This document shows positions 1-4,934 of a stretch of DNA of 5,618 nt, piece after piece. Both the position numbers and the translations under genes were made by a program. How positions within the stretch are numbered: the stretch's first letter is position 1; the number at the start of each line of letters is the position of its first letter. Source of the DNA: Turicibacter sp. (GTDB lineage: Bacteria; Bacillota; Bacilli; MOL361; Turicibacteraceae); contig JAUMTV010000148.1 in NCBI GenBank assembly GCA_030531025.1, positions 1,243 to 6,860 on the forward strand. Direction: 5' to 3'. The notes below the pieces were generated by a model. The model did not search any database. It saw only the letters and a program-made list of their open reading frames with translations, and was not told where the DNA came from.

Positions 1-2
1 GT

Positions 3-425
3 TGTGACCGTGATAATGGAGAAAATTGTCGAGATCGTGATGATCGCTCACTAATCACAAGTGGAGATGTTTTAGCAACTGGAAATGTATTTGCGACACG
101 TAATGTTTACCGTGTGGGAGGGTTAAATACTTCCACAATTAGTAATCAAGATTTGATTTCAAATGCAGCAAGTACACAAAGTACGAATGGAACATCAACA
201 ACGAGTGGAGGAGATAGCTTTCGTCGAGCTTATCAACAAGGTTATCGAGAAGGGTCTCGTCAAGGCTACAATCAAGGTTTTCGAGATGGTTACCGACAAG
301 GATCTAACAATGGATGTTATAGTTCATCATCTAACGGATGTTGTTCAGGAAATAGCGGATTCATTGCTAATAATTCAACTACAAATGCTAACATGAATAC
401 AGCTGATGATTTCTTTTTGTTTTAA
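3..425 (+). CDS. Putative spore-coat/surface structural protein with VLATG motif and GYRQ-type tetrapeptide repeats (5'-truncated by window edge)
   Basis: The frame is open from the left edge to a TAA at 423-425, so the last 140 residues are visible and the true start lies outside the window. Visible layout: an Asp/Arg/Cys-rich stretch (residues 1-16), a motif VLATGNVFATRNVY (23-36), a Ser/Thr/Asn-rich linker (about 40-72), six consecutive tetrapeptides YQQG-YREG-SRQG-YNQG-FRDG-YRQG (77-100), a Ser/Asn/Gly-rich stretch with three cysteines, and the terminus DDFFLF. The same order recurs in the complete gene at 859-1515, so the two are paralogues. A GTG at 114 could be mistaken for a start, but it would cut through the conserved motif. 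I recognise no named family. The composition (Gly/Arg/Tyr repeats, cysteines, low complexity) suggests a structural coat or exosporium protein; that role is inference. A strong terminator follows 24 bases after the stop. Confidence 0.8.
   Translation, partial: CDRDNGENCRDRDDRSLITSGDVLATGNVFATRNVYRVGGLNTSTISNQDLISNAASTQSTNGTSTTSGGDSFRRAYQQGYREGSRQGYNQGFRDGYRQGSNNGCYSSSSNGCCSGNSGFIANNSTTNANMNTADDFFLF
69..110 (+). repeat. Conserved VLATGNVFAT motif, copy 1
   Basis: Encodes VLATGNVFATRNVY. With the Asp before it, it reads as six-residue units DVLATG-NVFATR-NVYRVG, each with xV, then a bulky residue. The same 14-codon block occurs at 1150-1191 with only two amino-acid differences (RN to GS), while the flanks differ strongly. 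Confidence 0.8.
231..302 (+). repeat. Six tandem 12-bp units encoding [Y/F/S]-x-x-Gly tetrapeptides
   Basis: Six in-frame units encode YQQG, YREG, SRQG, YNQG, FRDG and YRQG. The paralogue at 859-1515 has only three such units (1414-1449), so unit number differs between copies. The first two units (xQQG, xREG) correspond in both genes. Confidence 0.8.
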
Positions 426-448
426 GCACTAATTGATTGATAAAAGTG

Positions 449-494
449 AGTTCTATATGACTTGTTATCGTGACGAGTTATATAGGGCTTTTTT
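449..494 (+). terminator. Rho-independent terminator of the first gene
   Basis: Positions 449-464 pair with 474-489 over 16 base pairs, several of them G-U, around a 9-base loop. A run of six T (489-494) follows. It begins 24 bases after the stop at 425 and should end transcription of the left gene before the paralogue. Confidence 0.85.
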
Positions 495-683
495 GATAAT
501 AGGATTTGACTAAAGTCATTAAAATTCGTTTGATGTGACTAATCAATCAGTTCATGGTCATTAGATGACTATAAAATAAATAAACCAAGTCATTGCTAAT
601 CATAAAATGTTTCCCTACAAATGACTAAATCAAGATAATATTTGTTTACGCTTAGAGAGTAAGTGGAGGAAGGAGGTGCACCG

Positions 684-716
684 ATGTTCAGTTGCTATTT
701 GACAGTAATAGTATGA
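684..716 (+). CDS. Ten-codon ORF with very strong RBS: leader peptide or decayed small toxin
   Basis: GGAGGAAGGAGGTG (665-678) ends five bases before an ATG at 684, a better ribosome binding site than any full-length gene here has. The frame encodes MFSCYLTVIV and then meets TGA (714-716). Beyond the stop the same frame continues with hydrophobic residues (IIFLVTS) until TAA. The layout, GGAGGTGCACC-ATG and a hydrophobic start beginning with M-F-S-x-Y, recalls the small holin-like type I toxins of Bacillota (Hol-Tox/TxpA-like), which are usually about 30 residues or longer. If so, this copy is broken. A leader peptide or chance are alternatives. I see no clear antisense RNA gene. Confidence 0.3.
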   Translation: MFSCYLTVIV

Positions 717-843
717 ATCATTTTTCTTGTTACTAGCCGATTAAGTTTGAGAATTTTCTATAATTAATAGTGTCTATAGGCCAAACTATATCCATTATTC
801 TTATAAATGAATAAGTTATACTGTAGTTGAAATTACAACGAAC

Positions 844-850
844 AAAGGGG
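844..850 (+). promoter_or_regulatory. Ribosome binding site of the 859 gene
   Basis: AAAGGGG lies eight bases before the ATG at 859 and supports that start. Confidence 0.75.
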
Positions 851-858
851 ATAATCAA

Positions 859-1515
859 ATGTATAATAACTATAATATTACGACTAGATATCTTGATTGT
901 GATGAAAGTTTTAGTTTTGAACAAAACAACGACTGGGAATATGATCAAGAAGAAGATTATGAAAGAAACTATGACACTAAAGAAGACCGTCATAAAGACT
1001 CTGACAGAAAAGAAGGTTGTAAAAAACACCGAGATAAAAAAGAAGATGAGAAAGAACGAAGAAGAGGTAAAAAAGAGGATCGAGAAAAAGAAAAAGATAA
1101 AAAACCTCCTCTAAAACCTCATGAACGTCCAATGGTGATAGATAAAGAAGTATTAGCAACAGGAAATGTGTTTGCAACAGGATCTGTTTATCAATTATAT
1201 GGTAATCAAGGAACGACTACTTCACCATATAGCACAGACACTGAATTCATGAGCAACTATTCTAATGAATTGATGGGGAATTATGCTGCTGATACGATGA
1301 ACAATTATACAAGCGGTACTGATACTTATTCAACAACATCTTGTGGATACAGTAATCAAGGATCTAGCAACTGTCAATGCCGTCAAAATTGCTGTTGGCG
1401 TACTCGCTGTGCTTTTCAACAAGGGTTACGTGAAGGATTTCGTCGCGGATGTTGCGCTTGTCGTCGTCAAAATCGCTGTAGATGTTGCTGTAGAAACAAC
1501 ACTTTCTGGTTTTAA
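859..1515 (+). CDS. Cys/Arg-rich putative spore-coat/surface structural protein, complete paralogue of the left gene (218 aa)
   Basis: Layout: a Tyr/Asn/Asp-rich start (1-30); a highly charged segment (31-82) in which 42 of 52 residues are K, R, E or D; a Pro-rich joint (83-91); VLATGNVFATGSVY (98-111); a Tyr/Asn/Ser/Thr-rich linker (112-170); and a Cys/Arg-rich tail (162-218) with 13 cysteines in 57 residues, containing three tetrapeptides FQQG-LREG-FRRG (186-197). It ends in NNTFWF. There is no signal peptide or membrane segment. The shared motif, tetrapeptides and aromatic end make it a paralogue of the gene ending at 425. Cysteine density suggests disulfide cross-linking or metal binding, as in insoluble coat proteins such as the CotY/CotZ type, but no homology to these is visible. 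It has its own RBS and shares a bidirectional terminator with the lipoprotein gene. The function is inferred from composition only. Confidence 0.85.
   Translation: MYNNYNITTRYLDCDESFSFEQNNDWEYDQEEDYERNYDTKEDRHKDSDRKEGCKKHRDKKEDEKERRRGKKEDREKEKDKKPPLKPHERPMVIDKEVLATGNVFATGSVYQLYGNQGTTTSPYSTDTEFMSNYSNELMGNYAADTMNNYTSGTDTYSTTSCGYSNQGSSNCQCRQNCCWRTRCAFQQGLREGFRRGCCACRRQNRCRCCCRNNTFWF
1150..1191 (+). repeat. Conserved VLATGNVFAT motif, copy 2
   Basis: Encodes VLATGNVFATGSVY, residues 98-111 of the 218-aa protein. It matches 69-110 closely in DNA as well as protein, with mainly third-position differences, whereas the surrounding linker sequences do not align. Confidence 0.8.
1414..1449 (+). repeat. 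Three tandem tetrapeptide units FQQG-LREG-FRRG
   Basis: This is the counterpart of the six-unit array at 231-302. Here it is embedded in a Cys/Arg-rich tail and is immediately followed by CCACRRQNRCRCCC. Confidence 0.75.
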
Positions 1516-1532
1516 TTGATTAAAACAACTAC

Positions 1533-1569
1533 AAAAAAAGGTGTAGAATCATCATTCTACACCTTTTTT
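1533..1569. terminator. Bidirectional rho-independent terminator between convergent genes
   Basis: A perfect 10-bp stem (1540-1549 with 1554-1563) closes a four-base loop. It is flanked by seven A on the left and six T on the right, so it gives a U-run in either direction. It sits 24 bases after the stop of the 859-1515 gene and 28 bases after the stop of the minus-strand lipoprotein gene. Confidence 0.92.
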
Positions 1570-1591
1570 CTATCTATTCTTAAATAAGAAA

Positions 1592-2449
1592 TTATTTATT
1601 TTCTAAAGCTTGTTCGATTAATTGTAAGTAAGAACCAACTTTAATTGATACACCAGTTACTGCATCAGTGTGTCCATCTTCATCAGTTAATGTTACTTTT
1701 TCTAAATCGAAGTTGTTAGCAACGATGAAGTCTTCTAATAAGTCCATTTGCTCATGCCAAGCTAATTCTCCACCCATGTCATAAGTTCCAGCTTCAGAAG
1801 CTTCGCGTTTAGATGATCCATCTTCTTGAATCATGTCGATGTTTAAGTTAACTGGTTTTCCGTTATTGTAAACGATTTGGATAACGTCAGTTCCTTTTTC
1901 ACCTTCAATTTTAGTTTCTTTAACTCCAGAGAATTCGAACTCAGTTTTTCCTGCAGCTACTTTATCCATGAATTCTTGTACTAATTGTACATAAGAACCA
2001 ACTTTCATTGATACTCCTGTTAATGTATCTGTATGTCCAGCATCATCAGTGATGTTGATTTTTGTTGTATCAAAGTCATTTTCTGTTAAGAACTTTTCTA
2101 CTGCTTCAATTTGTGCATCCCATTGTAATGCACCTTCTTCTTGACTCATTACGTATTCACCGCTAGCAGCCATTGCCTTTTTAGATGTTTTACCGTCAAC
2201 TAAAACATCGATATCTACTGAAGTAGGCTTTCCGTTTTCAAACTCCATCACGATTGAAACCACATCAGTTGAAGCTCCAGTTGGATCAGCTAATGTTTCA
2301 TAAGTTAAAGCTCCAGTGAATCCTTCACCTTTTTCAGACTCTGCTGATTGATTTGTTTGTGGTGCATCAGTTTTTGGAGCTTCGTTTGAACAAGCACCTA
2401 AGAATAAGACGGCTGATGCTAATGCAATTAAAAGTTTACCTTTTAACAT
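1592..2449 (-). CDS. Surface lipoprotein with two tandem FMN-binding-like domains (285 aa)
   Basis: The protein starts MLKGK, continues with a hydrophobic signal segment (6-18) and has a lipobox LGAC with Cys20 as the lipidated residue, so it should be anchored outside the membrane. An acidic, Ser/Gln-rich linker (21-44) leads to two homologous domains (about 45-165 and 173-282). Each contains a beta-type stretch with [EN]-N-G-K-P, a helix ending in NDFD or NNFD, D-x-GHTD, then [TA]-x-TGVS-x-KVGSY. The motifs D141-TLTGV-S147 and D262-AVTGV-S268 resemble the ApbE-flavinylated site Dxx[ST]GA[TS] of FMN-binding domains, as in the two-domain lipoprotein PplA of Listeria, but Val replaces Ala in both. 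A role in extracellular redox chemistry is therefore possible but unproven; a binding-only domain is the alternative. The frame stays open 54 codons further upstream, but MLKGK is chosen for its RBS and signal peptide. No ApbE-like gene is nearby. Confidence 0.88.
   Translation of the reverse strand: MLKGKLLIALASAVLFLGACSNEAPKTDAPQTNQSAESEKGEGFTGALTYETLADPTGASTDVVSIVMEFENGKPTSVDIDVLVDGKTSKKAMAASGEYVMSQEEGALQWDAQIEAVEKFLTENDFDTTKINITDDAGHTDTLTGVSMKVGSYVQLVQEFMDKVAAGKTEFEFSGVKETKIEGEKGTDVIQIVYNNGKPVNLNIDMIQEDGSSKREASEAGTYDMGGELAWHEQMDLLEDFIVANNFDLEKVTLTDEDGHTDAVTGVSIKVGSYLQLIEQALENK
1646..2033 (-). repeat. Internal duplication in the lipoprotein gene (two copies, 363 bp apart)
   Basis: The segments around 1619-1670 and 1982-2033 match closely at DNA level, including AAGAACCAACTTT and the following 40 bases. 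They encode the end of each domain (TGVSxKVGSYxQL). The 121-residue offset holds for the whole domain, showing an in-frame tandem domain duplication. Confidence 0.8.
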
Positions 2450-2458
2450 GTGTTTGTA

Positions 2459-2464
2459 CCCCCT
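2459..2464 (-). promoter_or_regulatory. Ribosome binding site that fixes the lipoprotein start
   Basis: On the minus strand AGGGGG ends nine bases before the ATG at 2449. No comparable site precedes the farther upstream ATG at 2611, so the 285-aa form is preferred over the 339-aa one. Confidence 0.8.
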
Positions 2465-2563
2465 ACGGTTAATTTTGTATCTAAAAGACAAACAATATTT
2501 TAACAGTAAAATAATAATAATGTAAGTCATTTTTGTGTTTTTTTTAACAAAGATGAACGAAAA

Positions 2564-2591
2564 ATCATAAAATGTGTCAAAAAAATGACAA
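2564..2591 (-). promoter_or_regulatory. Possible sigma-A promoter of the lipoprotein gene
   Basis: On the minus strand TTGTCA (2591-2586) is followed after 16 bases by TATGAT (2569-2564). This would give a leader of roughly 100 bases before the ATG. A perfect TTGACA lies at 2580-2575 but lacks a good -10 at the right distance, so the assignment is uncertain. Confidence 0.4.
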
Positions 2592-2611
2592 AATATGTAA
2601 TATTCAAACAT

Positions 2612-3020
2612 TTGAGAGGAATAATTATGGATATAATGTATAAATGGTGAATTTTATAGTAATGGATAACGTTTGATTATTAATCTATCGCTTTGAAACA
2701 AATATTAATCAGGAAGATAAAGATTGGTAATAATTATCATGCTGGTAAAAGAAAAGAGCTAAGAAAAGTAGAGCGATGATAGGTAATTTTAGAATAAACT
2801 GAGGGATCACGTCATTTAGATAGCCTGCTGTTTTATATAATTGTCATCAATTTGTTTCAAAAACAGGTATTCATAAACTAATGAAGAGATATTTAAACAA
2901 AGGTGTGTCATTTGAGTGATGCTAGTCAGTGCTTTCATCTCATGATATAGAATTTGTGACAGTGCTTTGTCAGTTACATCTGACACAAAAATGAGAAGTT
3001 AGACCAATAAAGCAATAACA
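2612..3020. other. Long intergenic region with inverted repeats, no supported gene
   Basis: No ORF with a credible RBS is seen. Structure present: a perfect TATAAT at 2632-2637 on the plus strand without a well-spaced -35; a 12-bp perfect inverted repeat TTTGAAACAAAT (2692-2703) and ATTTGTTTCAAA (2850-2861), which encloses a second pair TATCAT (2735-2740) and ATGATA (2776-2781); a direct repeat CAGTGCTTT (2927 and 2960); and three mutually complementary segments at 2953-2989. It could hold an unrecognised RNA or a complex regulatory region. It matches no riboswitch or tRNA pattern that I know. Confidence 0.4.
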
Positions 3021-3034
3021 TGGAATCGATTACA
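3021..3034 (+). promoter_or_regulatory. cre site (CcpA operator) upstream of the alpha-glucosidase gene
   Basis: TGGAATCGATTACA fits the catabolite-responsive element pattern TGNAANCGNWNNCA at every fixed position and is nearly palindromic. It lies 81 bases before the glucosidase start codon and just upstream of the presumed core promoter, so CcpA binding would link expression to glucose availability. Its position does not tell activation from repression, though repression is usual for such enzymes. Confidence 0.65.
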
Positions 3035-3045
3035 GTTAGGAAGGG

Positions 3046-3075
3046 TTAGATAGCGCTTAAGACCTATGATAAAAT
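3046..3075 (+). promoter_or_regulatory. Probable promoter region of the alpha-glucosidase gene
   Basis: TATGATAAAAT (3065-3075) offers two overlapping -10 candidates, TATGAT and TAAAAT. No good -35 is present; TTAGAT (3046-3051) lies 18 bases from TAAAAT. A weak -35 would be consistent with a regulated promoter. The leader would be about 30 bases. Confidence 0.4.
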
Positions 3076-3098
3076 GGTGCTGTAACTAACAAAAGCTA

Positions 3099-3105
3099 AG
3101 AGGGG
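3099..3105 (+). promoter_or_regulatory. Ribosome binding site that decides the alpha-glucosidase start
   Basis: AGAGGGG directly abuts an ATG at 3106, leaving no spacer, but lies nine bases before the ATG at 3115. The second ATG is therefore the likely start. Confidence 0.75.
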
Positions 3106-3114
3106 ATGAAGTTA

Positions 3115-4827
3115 ATGACAGGAGCAGAACGTAAATGGTGGAAAGAAGGCGTAGGATATCAAATCTATCCAAAAAGCTTTTGTGATAGCAATGGAGATGG
3201 AATTGGTGATTTAAAAGGGATTATTAGTAAACTAGATTATTTGGCTTATTTAGGAATCAATATTATTTGGTTATGTCCTGTTTATCAGTCACCAATGGAT
3301 GATAATGGATATGATGTATCGGATTATTATCAAATTGCTCAAGAATTTGGAACAATCGAAGAATTTAAAGAATTATTAGAAGAAGCTAAAAAACGTGACA
3401 TTAAAATTGTGATGGATTTAGTATTAAATCATACAAGTGATGAACATCCATGGTTTGTTGAGGCAAGAAAATCAGTTGATAGTCCTTATCGTGACTACTA
3501 TATATGGCAAAAAGGAAAAGTAGATGAATGGGGAAATGAAATAGAGCCAACGAACTGGGCGTCATTTTTTACACCGTCTTGTTGGGAAAAAGATGAGGTT
3601 ACAAACGAATATTATATGCATATTTTTTCAAGAAAAATGCCTGATCTAAACTGGTCTAATGATAAAATGCGTGAATCATTATATGAAATGGTTACTTGGT
3701 GGCTTGATTTAGGAATCGATGGGTTCCGCGTTGATGCTGTTGCACACTTAGATCGTGATTTTACATTTAGTGATTCAACGATTTATAGTCATGGAAAATA
3801 TAAAGAAGATTGGTCTAAATTCTCGAACTTACCACGTGTCCATACGTATTTAAAAGAGTTAAATGAGAAAGTTCTTTCAAAATATGATATTTTTACAGTT
3901 GGAGAAGTCGGAGGAGGAGCTGGCGTTGAAGATGCGTTAAAATATGCAGCTACACAGTCACAGGAGTTAGATATGGTGTTTACGTTTGATCATTGTTGGT
4001 TAAATAAAGGTTTTGATTCATTAGATGAAAAGTGGAGTAACCGTACGAATTTAATTGAGTTAAAACAGGTGTTTAAAAAATGGCAGTCAGGTCTTTATGA
4101 GAAAGCGTGGAATCCATTATATTGGTTAAATCATGATCATCCACGTGTGATGTCTCAATATGGAGAACCTGTTCATTATCATAAAGAATCTGGAAAAATG
4201 TTAGCAACGACGCTGTTAATGATGTGGGGAACACCCTTTATTTATAATGGAGAAGAAATTGGAATGATCAATGCGAATTATGATCAGTTAGAAGACTATC
4301 GCGATGTATCAACACTTGAGAAGATTCAACGTTTAAAAGAAGAAAATTATCCAGATGAATTAATTAAACGCTACATTAATGTGACGTCACGTGATAACGC
4401 ACGAACACCGATGCAATGGAATGATGAAGAAAATGCTGGCTTTACAACGGGGACTCCTTGGATTAAAGTAAATCAAAACTATCAATATATTAATGTGAAA
4501 AATCAAGTGGAAGATCCTGATTCGATTTTACAACATTATCGTCAGTTAATTGAATTAAGACGCTTTAGTTCGTATAAAGATGTGATTGTTTATGGAGATT
4601 ATACGCTTTTAAACGAGCATCACCCAAATGTATATGCTTATTTAAGAACGTATGAGAATAAAAAGTTATTAGTTGTTTCAAACTTCTTTGAACAACCAGC
4701 TATTATTTGTTTAACAAAATGGACGGCTAAGAAGATTCTATTATCTAATTATAAAGATTCATCGACTCAACTTGGATGTTTAAGCTTACGACCATATGAG
4801 TCTATTGTCTTTGAGATTGAGTCCTAA
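3115..4827 (+). CDS. Alpha-glucosidase, GH13 (oligo-1,6-glucosidase/exo-alpha-1,4-glucosidase group), 570 aa
   Basis: This is a cytoplasmic retaining glycoside hydrolase that releases glucose from the non-reducing end of malto- or isomalto-oligosaccharides. From M at 3115: WW-KEGVGYQIYPKSF at the start, calcium-loop DSNGDGIGD (24-32), region I DLVLNH (101-106), MPDLNW (175-180), region II GFRVD with nucleophile Asp207, region III TVGEVGG with acid/base Glu264, and region IV NHDHPR with transition-state Asp341, then TPMQW and the C-terminal beta domain (about 490-570). Length and order are typical for GH13 subfamily 31, and no key residue is missing. Ala208 follows the nucleophile. In this group Val there goes with alpha-1,6 activity (MalL, yeast isomaltase), and Ala or Thr with alpha-1,4, so maltose-type substrates are more likely. 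There is no signal peptide. A cre site lies upstream. It appears to be transcribed alone. Trehalose-6-phosphate hydrolase is less likely. Confidence 0.93.
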   Translation: MTGAERKWWKEGVGYQIYPKSFCDSNGDGIGDLKGIISKLDYLAYLGINIIWLCPVYQSPMDDNGYDVSDYYQIAQEFGTIEEFKELLEEAKKRDIKIVMDLVLNHTSDEHPWFVEARKSVDSPYRDYYIWQKGKVDEWGNEIEPTNWASFFTPSCWEKDEVTNEYYMHIFSRKMPDLNWSNDKMRESLYEMVTWWLDLGIDGFRVDAVAHLDRDFTFSDSTIYSHGKYKEDWSKFSNLPRVHTYLKELNEKVLSKYDIFTVGEVGGGAGVEDALKYAATQSQELDMVFTFDHCWLNKGFDSLDEKWSNRTNLIELKQVFKKWQSGLYEKAWNPLYWLNHDHPRVMSQYGEPVHYHKESGKMLATTLLMMWGTPFIYNGEEIGMINANYDQLEDYRDVSTLEKIQRLKEENYPDELIKRYINVTSRDNARTPMQWNDEENAGFTTGTPWIKVNQNYQYINVKNQVEDPDSILQHYRQLIELRRFSSYKDVIVYGDYTLLNEHHPNVYAYLRTYENKKLLVVSNFFEQPAIICLTKWTAKKILLSNYKDSSTQLGCLSLRPYESIVFEIES

Positions 4828-4934
4828 ACAACAACCTTTTATAAAGTTGATAAAAGAAATAAATCGACGATAAAGTGATACAAGAAGCTAAATGTAGTTG
4901 AATTGTATAAAATCAGAAAACACTTACATTTCGC

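Larger units (their letters stand above)
495..858. other. Intergenic region between the paralogues, with pentamer cluster and orphan RBS
   Basis: No long gene is supported here; longer ORFs reaching in from the right are antisense or frame-shifted shadows of the 859-1515 gene. Visible items are TGACT or AGTCA at 507, 514, 536, 566, 588 and 622 (the first two form TGACT-AA-AGTCA), a very strong Shine-Dalgarno sequence at 665-677 before a 10-codon ORF, and a sigma-A- or sigma-K-like -10 sequence TATACTGTA at 817-825 without a convincing -35. The promoter of the 859 gene must lie in this stretch, but I cannot place it with confidence. Confidence 0.5.

Noticed and set aside
231..302. CRISPR-like or intergenic tandem repeat
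   Set aside because: The 12-bp periodicity is in frame and encodes tetrapeptides; units are not separated by spacers.
163..396. Plus-strand 77-aa ORF
   Set aside because: Out-of-frame shadow of the repeat-rich coding region, without RBS.
114..425. Separate 103-aa gene starting with GTG at 114
   Set aside because: The frame is open to the left edge and the sequence before 114 encodes the motif conserved in the paralogue, so this is the tail of a longer gene. No RBS precedes the GTG.
733..1177. Minus-strand ORFs (733-1029 and 977-1177) and plus-strand ORF 827-1114
   Set aside because: They arise from the purine-rich tract of the 859-1515 gene; they are low-complexity Phe/Leu/Val or Lys-rich translations with no RBS and no domain features.
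2450..2611. 54-residue N-terminal extension of the lipoprotein
   Set aside because: It would put the signal peptide and lipobox inside the protein, and it contains the real RBS and probable leader.
3046..3061. LacI-family operator at AGCGCT
   Set aside because: Symmetry extends only three bases on each side of the centre, too little to claim an operator.
3106..3114. Glucosidase start at ATG 3106
   Set aside because: The Shine-Dalgarno GGGG touches this ATG directly; the ATG at 3115 has a normal nine-base spacing.
3115..4827. Trehalose-6-phosphate hydrolase (TreA/TreC)
   Set aside because: The sequence around the nucleophile (GFRVDAVAHL rather than GFRLDVINL) and the absence of a neighbouring trehalose PTS or TreR gene do not support it.
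4832..4849. Hairpin CAAC-TTT/AAA-GTTG after the glucosidase stop as terminator
   Set aside because: Short stem with a bulge and no following T-run.
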